NCBI GenBank assembly: GCA_030867875.1
Contig: JAOWCC010000019.1
Coordinates: forward strand, 105,201,006-105,265,005
Direction of reading: 5' to 3'
DNA length: 64,000 nt
DNA from: Actinernus sp. WN-2022
Lineage: Eukaryota; Cnidaria; Anthozoa; Actiniaria; Actinernidae
In this document: piece by piece, positions 34,201 to 46,200 of the stretch
Numbering within the stretch: position 1 is the first letter of the stretch
Layout of the letters: each line of letters begins with the position of its first letter
The notes under the pieces: model-generated
Told to the model about the DNA's origin: nothing
Databases searched by the model: none
Seen by the model: the letters and a program-made list of their open reading frames with translations, nothing else
Made by a program: the position numbers and the translations under genes

Positions 34201-37200
34201 CTAGAATAACTCCAATATTCAAAAAGGAAGACGAAACAGAAAGGGAAAACTACAGACCAATCTCTAATCTTAGCGTTCCAAGCAAGATATTAGAATCAGA
34301 AGTCAATACCGTTCTGGTACATCACGCCTTCAAAGAACACCAACTAGTTACAGAAAGGCAATGGGCTTACCGCACTGGATATTCGACCGAACTGTTGCTT
34401 GTTCACCTAACAGAAATGTGGAGAAAATCAATTGACTCTGGACTAGTTGTAGCAGCGGCCTTTATAGATTTCAAAAAAGCTTTCGATAGCGTGTCTCACC
34501 CAATTCTAGAAACTAAACTTAAGGACAATTTTGGCATCAACGGTCCCCTGTTTGCGTGGCTGAAGAACTATTTGAAAGACAGGAACCAATACACAAACGT
34601 TAACGGAACAGAATCGGCGAAGCTTCCAGTTACATTTGGTATACCCCAGAGATCAGTATTAGGCCCAACACTATTTGTTCTCTATACAAATGACCTTCCA
34701 ACATCAGTGAAATCGGGGTCTGTCTACATGTACGCTGACGACACTACAATATTTTGTTCCGGTAAATCAGCGGACGAGGTCATTGAAGAACTTAACCTCG
34801 CGTTAAAGGAACTCTATGAATGGTGTATTAAAAATAACCTTACACCACACCCTAAGAAATGTGAAGCCATGTTGTTAAGTAGAAGTAGCTGTATGGGCCC
34901 TATGGCTCCTGTGTACGTAGGAAGCTCGGTCATTAAGTGGGTTTCACAGACGCGCCTACTAGGGATGACTATAGATAACAAACTTAGCTGGACAGCTCAC
35001 ACGCTCCAACTCAAAAAGAACTTTGCAGGGAAGTTAGATCTTTTGAAGCGATCAAGATTTTTATCAACAGACATTCTCGAATCGTTTTATTGTAAAGTTA
35101 TTCTGCCATCCGTTACGTACGGGCTAGTAGCCTGGGGAGGGTGTAATTGTATAGATAATTTTAACTCTCTTGAAAGATTACACTGTAGGGCTGCACGAAT
35201 AATATTCAACTTACCAAGGGATATGCCTTCTAAAGACGTACTAAATCACGCTAAATGGTCAACGCTATTCGATAACTATAAGTTAGCTATTGTTAAATTA
35301 ATTCACAAAGCCTACCTAAATAGGTTACCTACAGTTATGTCAGGCATAATTGAAAAGCGCCAACCAAAATATTCTTTCCGTGCTACTGACCAACTTATTA
35401 CGCCACGTTTCAATACACGTTACATGAAACACTCCATTGCCTATAGAGGCTCAACATTGTGGAACGCATTAATATCAAAGAACACTAGCATTGTTACTTC
35501 ATGCACCAAGGCACTATCAAACAAAGTAGTAAAGATGGATACTTTTAAAGATTTTAACTTCTCCACTAATTCAGTGCAGACTACTAAATTTAGACTAGGG
35601 GAATATTTATATACATAATTCATATTTTAACTTTAAAGCATTATTTCTTTTAATTATTGTAAATAAATTTAGACAGTAGTTATTTAATTCGTCCGTTAGA
35701 TGTTTTTATATTATTATAATCTTATAATCATTGTATATATATTTAGTTATACACGACCCCACAAGCTGTAAGCTTTAATAATTATCGTGTTAAAATAAAG
35801 GTTATTGATTGATTGATTGAGAGTTCTCGAGGTTTCGGTTATTCTTGTTGGCTCAGTGATCATGTGACTCAATCCGTAAATATCCATTATATTCGCAGCG
35901 GCATGGACAAATAAACACATGCTGTAAGTATTGTCGCTTTTTATTCAATATTAGTTCTAAAAAAATCCCATTCAAATGCTAGTAAATATTGCCATTTACA
36001 GAGCAATTGGGTCACCTGTGATATCATGAATTCTTTCTCATCATGTCCGTGTTGGAGGAGAGCCAATACACAACAATGTTTTTTAGTGTAGAAGGCGGCT
36101 CTAATAGCTTAAAAGACAGGAAAAGATTAAATAAAACTGAGAAAGGAGAAAAAGAAGTAAAACAAAATTGCGGCTGGTGTGGGAATCGAACTCCGATCAT
36201 TGGAATCAAAAGCGCGCGCTCTAAACCGCTTTACCATAGAGCCGATTCGCTTGAGCAGCGGATATATATAAAAGTTCTGAGACCTAGCGTCGTCAAGCGT
36301 AAATTGCTCGATTTAGGCTCCAGAAATGGGGGATATTTCAATTAAATGGCATGAGGTTCTTGGAATAGATACTGTTGTGCTATTATTTGAGGTTTAGTTA
36401 CGGTGGGCATTGATTTTGGATGAAAATTCGAGCGTGGTCAGTTGTGGAGATCGAGGTCGAGGAGTAAAATTTCAACAGAACTCGCTGAAATTGCATACAG
36501 AGCACAATGAAGAACAGGTAAGTTTTTTTATATTTTTTCCCAGTCTGCATTTTATACCGAGTCTGCAGTCTGCAGTCTGCATTTTATACCCAGTCTGCAG
36601 TCTGCAGTCTGCAATCTGCAGTCTGCAGATTATACTGACCGCCACTGAGTGCATACCTTGTATATCTAGAGACGTCAATCAAAGTTGACTGATGGGCGTC
36701 AACCTAGGTGCGCCAAGTGAACCTTGGGAATGAGCACAAGAAGAATGACTGTGTATATATGGTCAAAACATTTTGTCATTTATATCAATTCTGTGAATAG
36801 TTGATATGAGTTATAGAGGTTTCTATTTCCAATATGATAAAATGTGATGTAAATTTAACGTAAAATTCGGGAATTTACTGTCATTTCTTTTTCATTGTGA
36901 ATGAAACCGTTTTCTGATTTTGACAAAATATTTGGTAAAATCACTGTTATAAGCTTCAAATATATAACATAGATGTTTACAAAGGTCATTTATCTCTACC
37001 AGCATGTTTTTGTATAATAAATAAAGACCGGCTTTACGTCACCGGCTTGGATACATTATAAATATAAACCTCTATAACTCATGGATGCAACACTCAAATC
37101 GAGAAATATTTTACTATTGAACTATTCAATTGATGTAGAATCAACCATATAAACACACAAAGGTAATTCCGTTACCTTAGACGCTGAAATTAACCTTCTT

Positions 37201-40200
37201 TTAAACTTCGCCCAGTTGTTACCCCATGCAAGGTCTCTCTAAAAATGCAATAAAAATAGGGGGTCACCATCCTCGTTTTTGCATGAAGTAACTGCAATTT
37301 ATAGTAATTTAGAAGTTCCACAGCAGAAATATGTAAAATGTCAGCACGAGTAAACAGCGACCATCAACTGCTAGGTATAACTGCTCATAGCGAACAAACG
37401 AATATTTACCAGTATGTATTACCAAACGTAACGTAAACACCTTTAAAATATTGTGGACAGTACTATAGCAGAATATTTTACGTCGAAATCTACCGCTTTG
37501 TTAATAATCCGGCTACACGAGCGTAAAAATAGATACTTACAGTATTTGCATAAGAATATCTAAGCATCCATAAATTAAAATTTCTTTATGAAAAATGAAA
37601 AACGAAATGAAAAACGAAAGAAAAAATGGGGTCACCTTTTTCGTTTCGGAGATATTTTGCACAAATTTAGCTCCAAAACAGACCTTTTTCCGAGGAAGGG
37701 CTGGGGCGAGTTTCGTAAAAGTCTTCTTAAATCGCCCAAATGAACCACGTTCCCATTACCAATGTTAAATAAGTGTTAAAGTATGTAAGATTCAGTAATA
37801 CACCCAAACACAGATATTTGTACCTATGATTTTAGATTTAACCATCATGCGCAGTAGATATGCGCATTGCAAAACAGGGGAATCACCTTAATTAAAATCC
37901 AATCTACAGCTCGAACCGCGGGGGTAGGGGGTAGGGGTACTCCCATATGTAAGCTAAACTCTCTGCTAAACAAACCAATATCCAAATAACGTAAAACATC
38001 ATCTGGAAATTGTCTCTTCATTGCGATTTGCGACAACAAAACAATTACTAACAACGATTTTCCCATTTTGAACCTTTGAAAAGTGTTGAGTACTTCTGCG
38101 AAGAAATGTTTGGTTTACAGACAATACTCTATGCTCTGCGCTTGTTTGAAATGGTGAAAATTTGACCTTTTCTGACCCATGACTGCGTAAGAAAAAGCCT
38201 GGGTAGACGTCATCTCATTATATTATTGCATTATTCTCCATGGCGCCTTTCTATCACAACATTGATTTATAGAGAATATACACAGTTTGTGAGTTGTTCG
38301 TAAAGAAAAAGGTTATTTTAGACAAAATACTAAGTATGGATGTCTAAATCTATTGTTGTGTTTGTTATGGATATCTAAATATAATGATGTGTTTGTTATG
38401 GATATCTAAATCTAATGATGTGCTTGTTATGGATATCTAAATCTAATGTTGTGTTTGTTATGGATATCTAAATATAATGCTGTGTTTGATATGGATATCT
38501 AAATCTAATGCTGTGTTTGTTATGGGTATCTAAATCTAATGCTGTGCTTGTTATGGATATCTAAATCTAATGTTGTGTTTGTAATGAATATCTAAATCTA
38601 ATGATGTGTTTGTTATGGATGTCTAAATCTAATGCTGTGTTTGTTTCCTGTAAATTGTACACTATGTCAGGTATGGACCGATTTTCCTGTCCATAAAACA
38701 TCCTGGTCGCCGCCATTTTGGATCTTATGACGTCACACGGTTGCTTTATTGTTACACCATAAAAGAGCTATTGTTTTTGGAGTCATGGTTTAAAAATATT
38801 CGCGGCCCACACATATCCTAAAGTTATGGGACTACCAGCCATTAGCATGGACTGATACTGAAATAATACTGTTATTAAAACCCTAATAACACCATTAACA
38901 CTTCCTCTATTAAACGTTCTTTGTCTGTTTCTTAAAGGTTCCTCTCACACAACAAGCTCACATCTTTGAGTCATGGATTCTTCCGAGGAATGCCTAACCT
39001 CAAATATTTGTACGTTTTTGCATTTTGTACTCAGTAAATAGAAGAGGGTACTCCATCTTCTATGAGATATAGTATATATTCAAGGCCTTGAAAATGTGAG
39101 TGAATGCATGCATTACAGATAAATTGTAATAATTATAATTAATTAATAATTGATGTTATTAAAAGTGCTTGAGAAGCCTTTTTTTCTGCACCAAAACAAA
39201 AGTCGCAAACAATCACCAAAACTGGCTATAAAACTGGATTTGCTTAAAATAAGTGTAGATTAACTGGTTTTATTACATATTTAGGGTCGATATCAGTGTG
39301 ATAAAGCCGAGAATAAAATTCGTACAACAGTGACGTGATACGATATCGCTTTACGGGTTGCATTGCTCAATCACATTTCCCATAATAAGTTAATTAGACC
39401 AATCAAATTGCTCGCTCGAAGACTCGCTCGTACACAATATGGCATTAAAACTCGTGAATATAAACGATATCAAGCTCTTAACATGCAATAATCTATAGTT
39501 ATTATTCACCAAGCTGCCATGTAGGATTTTTTTATTATTCACCAAGCTATAAAATACCGGTTTTTTACGCACGACATAAAAGTGATGACGTCACATATCG
39601 CACGTAAAAACTCGGTAATTTATAGCTTAGTGAATAATAAACAGAATCTTACATGACAGCTTGGAGATACGATTTCAGTTCTCGTGCAATCTCGTCCCCA
39701 GAGCCCGCGCTTTTTTTCGGCCAGCGGACAAACTTCGCTTTTCATGTCCGCTGTCCGAAAAAAAGCGCGGGCTCTGGGAACGAGATTGGTTCTCGTGGTG
39801 AATTTGTCGTTCACTGCGCATGCGCTCACTCGTGTATTACGGACATTCACTACTCAAAAATAAAACCGTATCTCCGCGCAGCCATGTATTAACATCCTCT
39901 ATTTACGAAAAAACATTTATAAGTCTGCTGTCTTCTTTGCTGTTTAATGCTTGCCTTTCTGGAACTTCTCTGTTTCTGGAACTTCTCTGAGAGACTCAGT
40001 ATTTCTAACATTTGCTGGTAAGTTATTCCAAAGAGACGCACCACTATAACAAATGCTTTTCTTAAGGTAGTTTGTTTTTGGTTTTGGAAGCTCCAGCTTT
40101 TTGACTGAGTCCCTCAAGTTGTATTTCGTATGTTTGAATTTAAAAAGATCCTCTTGAACAACCTGAGAGACTCAGTATTTCTAACATTTGCTGGTAAGTT

Positions 40201-43200
40201 ATTCCAAAGAGACGCACCACTATAACAAATGCTTTTCTTAAGGTAGTTTGTTTTTGGTTTTGGAAGCTCCAGCTTTTTGACTGAGTCCCTCAAGTTGTAT
40301 TTCGTATGTTTGAATTTAAAAAGATCCTGCAGATAATTTGGTGCGGTATGATTGACTATTTTAAACATTGTTTAACAATATGGCTTTAAGCTTTTTCCGA
40401 CGGATTGACACCCTATCCCAGGAAAGTTTAAGTAGCAGCTGGGAACTGGTTAGCCTGAATTTCAGCCGTCTCCTCTGGTTCGTTCCTCCCGAGAGAGACG
40501 TCTGAATCCACTAGCCGATAATGCCGTCCAGTGACGTCAAGGCGGATTAACAATTTAAGTTATGCAAATAAAACTGTCAGTAGTAAGAGTCCGTGGATCA
40601 CAAAAACAAAGCCATCGCTCGCCTTGAGAAATTATTTGAGATTATGCCGGCCAAAATAAAAGCCTTACCTATATATATATATATATATCCATCCCATTTG
40701 CTTCTCAAGTGCCTCTTATGCTGTGAAAACCTTTTCGATGCAACAAATCGTTATATTATATTTGGAGGCAAAGTACAGTTGATCTTTGTCTTTCCGTTGA
40801 TCTTTGTACATGTCTCGCGATCTGCTGTTCGAATCGACACAGCTACGAGATATTACCAATGTAAATGATGCAACAGAAAAGTAGAAAAACATGAAAGGAT
40901 AATGGAGAATTTCGAAGAAATACGAAGACTCTTTTACGGGAAAGAACAGTTCCTTGAAGAGAGTAGCGACATTCTTCTATTTACCACTGCGAGTGTGAAC
41001 AAATAATCGATTATCAACAACCCCGAGGACGCGACGCGATAAAATGTACATGTTTACAGGTTAGTCGGCCGGTTATTGTGCAGGACACTTTCAATCCATT
41101 TCCAGATGTTTTCCTTACGAATTCAAGGTCTTTGCCAAATACAATCACTCCACTGAAACTCAACGATCAACAATCGCGAGTCGGCCAAAGTGAATCCTGC
41201 CGTCTTCTCGGCTGATAATTATGATAATTATGCGAAATTATAGAATATGAACCAATCAAAGATCACTACCAGGTTTTCTGGTAGTGACGTCACTGGACGG
41301 CATTATCGGCTATTGGATTGAGAGGTCTCTCTCGGGAGGAACGAACCAGAGGAGACGGCTGAAATTCAGGCTAGGAACTGGTAGCCCGATTTTGCAATAT
41401 TTGCAGTTTGTCAGCAAGTTGTTGTCTTAAGCCGTATATTTGTTGTCCCAGATCATATGACAGCTCTCCAGAGAATTCAGTGCTTTGCTTTTCTTCTTGG
41501 GATACAGAAAAAAACAATAAAACATTTCTCAAGGAAAAAGTCAGGTTACCTGAATTGGGACAACAAATGTACAAGTTAAATCGGTCAATTAAGAAATAAA
41601 CTAAACTATGTAACAAGCGCGCACTCCGATGCTTACAAGGTGAATGTAAGATTTGGTCAAATGGCACGCGTGAATTCAGCAGTTTTATCGAGCGGAACAA
41701 CAAATCAAGATACACCAAAATTCAAAGAGAAATGTTAGCAAATGGCCACAATAAAAGTAAAAAACAAAACAAAGACAGATCAAAATAGTTTTGCTGTCTT
41801 ATTTCAGGATATTGTCCAACAATCCAATACTCGTTCTACAGGACTACGCTTTTCTTATTGGAAATGCGAGCCTCAAAACAATGTAAGTAATAAAGACCTA
41901 TCCAAAACACGTTACCCTGACGATGGTACATCAGCAGGATGTATTGAAGACATTCCAAGGCCGAAATGGATTGTGGTTAGAACTGTGAAACTGTACGGAA
42001 CGGATAAACTACGTTAAGGGTTATAGACTGGCGTGTGTGTTTTATTGACAAATACAGGCACGCCGTTGACTGTACGATGAACGAAAAATAAGTCCGAATG
42101 CAGTATGACGACATTTTGAGTTCATCGTACAGTCAGTAAGTGCCTGTATTTGTCAATAAAACACAAACATGGCGTCTCTAACCCTTTTAATATTCTGAGC
42201 GCACAACGTGCTGTGGTCACCAATAAAACACTGTCATTAGCTTGCATTGGATTATTAATATTCGATAATGGCTTCGATGGAAACCATGAATGTTTGTCTT
42301 GCAGTTTCTGACCCCAAAAACAAACGAGTTCGCAAGACATAATACTAAAACTACACTTCATATCGGTGTTGACAATGTCCTATGGACTATCTTCATTACA
42401 ATCGTTTTTGAAATAGTTGTATAGCCTGAGCACGCGATGAGCGCAGTCGTGACCAGCGGTCGGCTCTTTTAATTCTGTTTTCCGCCAACAGTTATCTGAT
42501 GAACACCGAGATGGAGAAACTGAACCTGCGAGCATTTCGACAAATGGATAACATCGACATCTACATGTAAATACCAGGGAGTTTCTTTTTTTCCTTCCTT
42601 TTAGAAAAGCAATCAACATTTGACGCTGATTTTCTTTTAATAATATTCTTTGACGTAGTCTTAAATCCCGGTTAGCTCATTGGCTAGCTCCTGTCTGTCG
42701 TGCGGGAGGTCGCAGGTTCAAACCCCGGCCGGACCAACACACAGGGTCTTAAACTAACTAAGTAGAAGGTGCTGCCTTTGTGATCGAACTGCAAACGGTT
42801 AGACCTTCACGTCTTCTCGGATAAGGACGATAAATCGTAGACCACCGGAGACCCCTATAGAGGGGCTTCAAGCCTGTTGAGGTTCTCCGTCCACTAAAAC
42901 AGAATAAATCATAAAAATAGATGACGTCACTCAAAATAACTTGATTTTCCTTTTAGAATGTTCTTTGAAGCTGTATTAATCCATGAAAATTAACTGTTTT
43001 ACTCTTTTTTTTTCATCCCCAGTGACGCAGTTGTTGCACGTGACGAGATACGAGCCAATCACAAGGCGCTCTACGTGGCGCTCACCAAAGCTGGCTTTGC
43101 CGAGGGGGACATGGAGAGGAGAATACCATGTCCGCCCGGCACTCATGTTAAACAACTTCACAGCTTCGATCGAGAGGAAGCAGCTAAGGCTAGATGTATT

Positions 43201-46200
43201 CTGTGTCCAGCGGGTGGATATTATTCGGATACAGTAGCCCATGTGGGAGAGGAATGTAAGCTATGTAACCCAGGAACATACGTCACAACATCACGAGCAC
43301 CGGGAAAGAAAAGTAGAGACTGCATTGTATGTCCTACAGGTAAATTATTAACCATCTCTATCGGTTATATTCGAAGCGATGGAGAAAAACATCCAAAACT
43401 AACAATTCGGGAGATGCATGTCAGTGGCGTAGTACGGGGGGCAAGGGGGCCGGAGGGGGACTCTGCCTAGTCCCAGAGGAGAGGTTGACAGAAGTCATCA
43501 ATCCTTTTATGATAAGAAACGTAAAACTATGGAGCTATTTTTAAAAAAAATGAAAGGCAGTTAAATAAGAAAAAAACCATATAACGGAAAATGAGATATT
43601 CCTCCTTCTTATCAATCCGTCACATGAAATTCAAAACACTGTGGCTAAGTACGTCTATGAGTGCTTTAAGGAAAGAACGTCGTAAAGTAGTAAGAAATCA
43701 TTGTACACTTAAATAGTTTTGTTGCAGTTCTATCATTGCTGTTATTATTATTATTATTATTATTATTAGTATTACAAGTGAGTACCGCTAACGATAATCA
43801 TAAAATGGTTTCCACCCGTCCCCCTTATTTTTGCAAACTTTGCAGATCTTACACAAAATTCGCATAAGATATGTTCTATTAATCATTTTAGTTCCCAGAC
43901 TATGATTTTGATGCTGCGACTTTATTCAATCCCTTTCTAATGGGGTAGGGTACTACTATTAACAGGAAATGCATAAGCTTTTTCACCCCTCCCCCCTCAG
44001 TTTTGCAAGGTTCGCATTTTTTACCCCAAATTTGCAACCAATACGTTGTGTTCGTCGTGTTTACTACCAACACTATAATTTTGATGCTGCGACTTCATTC
44101 AATCCCTTTCTAATGGGGAGGGTACCGTTATTAACAGGAAATGAATAGGATTTTCCACCCCTCCCCCCTCAGTTTTGCAAGGTTCGCATTTTTTACCCCA
44201 AATTTGCAACCAATACGTTGTGTTCGTCGTGTTTACTACCAACACTATGATTTTTAAGCTGCAACTTCATTCAAGCCAATTCTAATAGGGAGGGTACCGT
44301 TATTAACAGGAAATGAATAGGATTTTCCACCCCTCCCCCCTCAGTTTTGGAGGGTTCGCATATCTTAACCCAAATTTGCAACCACTATGTTGTGTTCGTC
44401 GTGTTTACTACCAAAACTATGATTTTTAACCTGCAACTTTATTCTTGCCACTTCTAATGCGGGAGGGTTCCATCACTTACAGGAAATGCATGGGATTTTC
44501 CACCCCTCAGTTTTCGCATTTCTTACCCCAAATTTCCGAACAATATGTTGCTTTCGTCGTGTCTAGTACCAAAACTATAGTTTTGACATTACAGCTTTAT
44601 GTAATCCAGTTCTGGACAGGGAAATAGAACATGAAACTCTCCCAGCATGCTTTGCGACCAAAAAGAAAAGGGCGATGGATTTTTACGGGTAGAAAGGAAC
44701 ATCGTAAAGACATGGAGTTTTCACCAAAATGTTACCCATGGAAAACGGCAGGGAGTCTTCTTAATTTGGTTGACATTAAAGTTCAGGGGGAGAAATGACA
44801 GCCAAAATAAAATTTCAAAACGGCTTAACCCCCCTGAACTTCATTTGCGCGAATAATACATCAAAAATTTAATCTCGCTGGGCGAAATTACATCAGATAG
44901 GCTGGATTTTATTTTCCCTAGCTATGTGCAACATACCAAACATTAAACCACGAATTATAAATATTCCCTACCCCACCCCCCTGGAAACGGTATACCAATT
45001 TGTTTTGGCAACATGTCTCGGGAATGTCATTCATGATGAAACTGATCGGTTTCTAAGTTTTCATGTTCAACACCGAACGACAGAATTTACGTTAAACAGT
45101 TGCCCAGGCCCCGCTCGGCCAAGCAAAAAGCGAGAAAAACCGCCTTAACCCCCCCCTGAACTTCATTTGCGCGAGTAATACATCAAAATTTTGTTCTAGT
45201 TGGACGAAACTACATAGGATAGGCTGGTTCTCATTCCCTTAACTATGCGCTAGATACCGAACATTAATTAATTAATTAATTAATTATTTAATGATTGTAT
45301 TATTTCTATGATTATCGTTAGGAATTATTAGCGTAACCGATGTCCTGGTAATAAACTGATGTCTAAGCTTGTCTATGTCTATACACCCTATTCCAAAATG
45401 GCAAATCGTGTTAGATTAGTATAGAGAGCAGTAAATAACAGTTGAATGCTACCACGTTAAAGAGTACTAGTATGCCACGATTAGCAATACTCTGAATGTT
45501 AGGGGTGATAGCATAAAATGGTACTTTTTTTTAAGTTATCGAGATTTCAATATATAGACATTGCCCAAGCTCCATGGAATCAAATTGAGTCTTATTATGA
45601 CGCCATGCAGACTTGGGAGCTGTGGAAATACATGTTCTTAATTAGAAGTTGCTAACTGGCACGCCCACGGGTTAGGAATTCGGCTGCTCCCTGGCTAATA
45701 GCTAACATCAAAAGCTTAATTCATGAGAGGGACTGAAGCGAATAGCTGTAATTAAAAATGCTGAATGCAACAGACATGCTAGGAATCAAGTAAATGTGGC
45801 TATAAAAAGTAGCAAGGCTCATTACTACAATAATTTCTTTTCCACAAATACCAGTAATATGCGCAGAACTTTGAGTGGAATTAATTCAATATTGTCTAAG
45901 AAGGATAGGTCCTGCGTTGAGCCTACCAAATTGGTAGTAAATGATGCTGATATACAAATTTAAACCCTGTTGATATTAGCAATGCTTTTAATAATCATTT
46001 GATCAATATTGGGCCTAAGTTGGCCTCTGCAGTTCCATCTCCAAATTCTGATTTTAGAAATTATATTAATCGAGTGAGTTCCACTTTTGAGTTAAGAAAT
46101 CTATCTCAGACTGAAGTACTTGAAATAATGAGTAAATTGCAGACTGACAAGGCCAGTGGCCTTGATGATATTCCCGCAAGCCTCTTAAAGGCTAGTGGTC

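Larger units (their letters stand above)
29979..36643. mobile_element. Long-TIR foldback element with 8-bp target duplication, hosting nested insertions
   Basis: Left arm 29979-30718 and right arm 35894-36643 are inverted copies of about 740-750 bp; they start with repeated CTGCAGACTGCAGACT units and include a tRNA-like sequence each. ACTGAGTG flanks both outer ends (29971-29978 and 36644-36651), an 8-bp duplication as made by hAT-type transposases. The original interior now holds a second foldback element (30726-31620), a minus LINE (31621-34045) and a plus LINE (34050-35820). No transposase was found, so it is non-autonomous. It lies in the LRR 3-LRR 4 intron. Confidence 0.8.

Noticed and set aside
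37845..38066. Small secreted protein on the minus strand
   Set aside because: Hydrophobic start MGKSLLVIVLLSQIA is suggestive, but there is no domain, no splice partner and the ORF lies in an intron on the opposite strand.
40593..40868. ORF inside the 923-bp TIR element as transposase
   Set aside because: No DDE or zinc-finger motif; contains an AT microsatellite; element appears non-autonomous.
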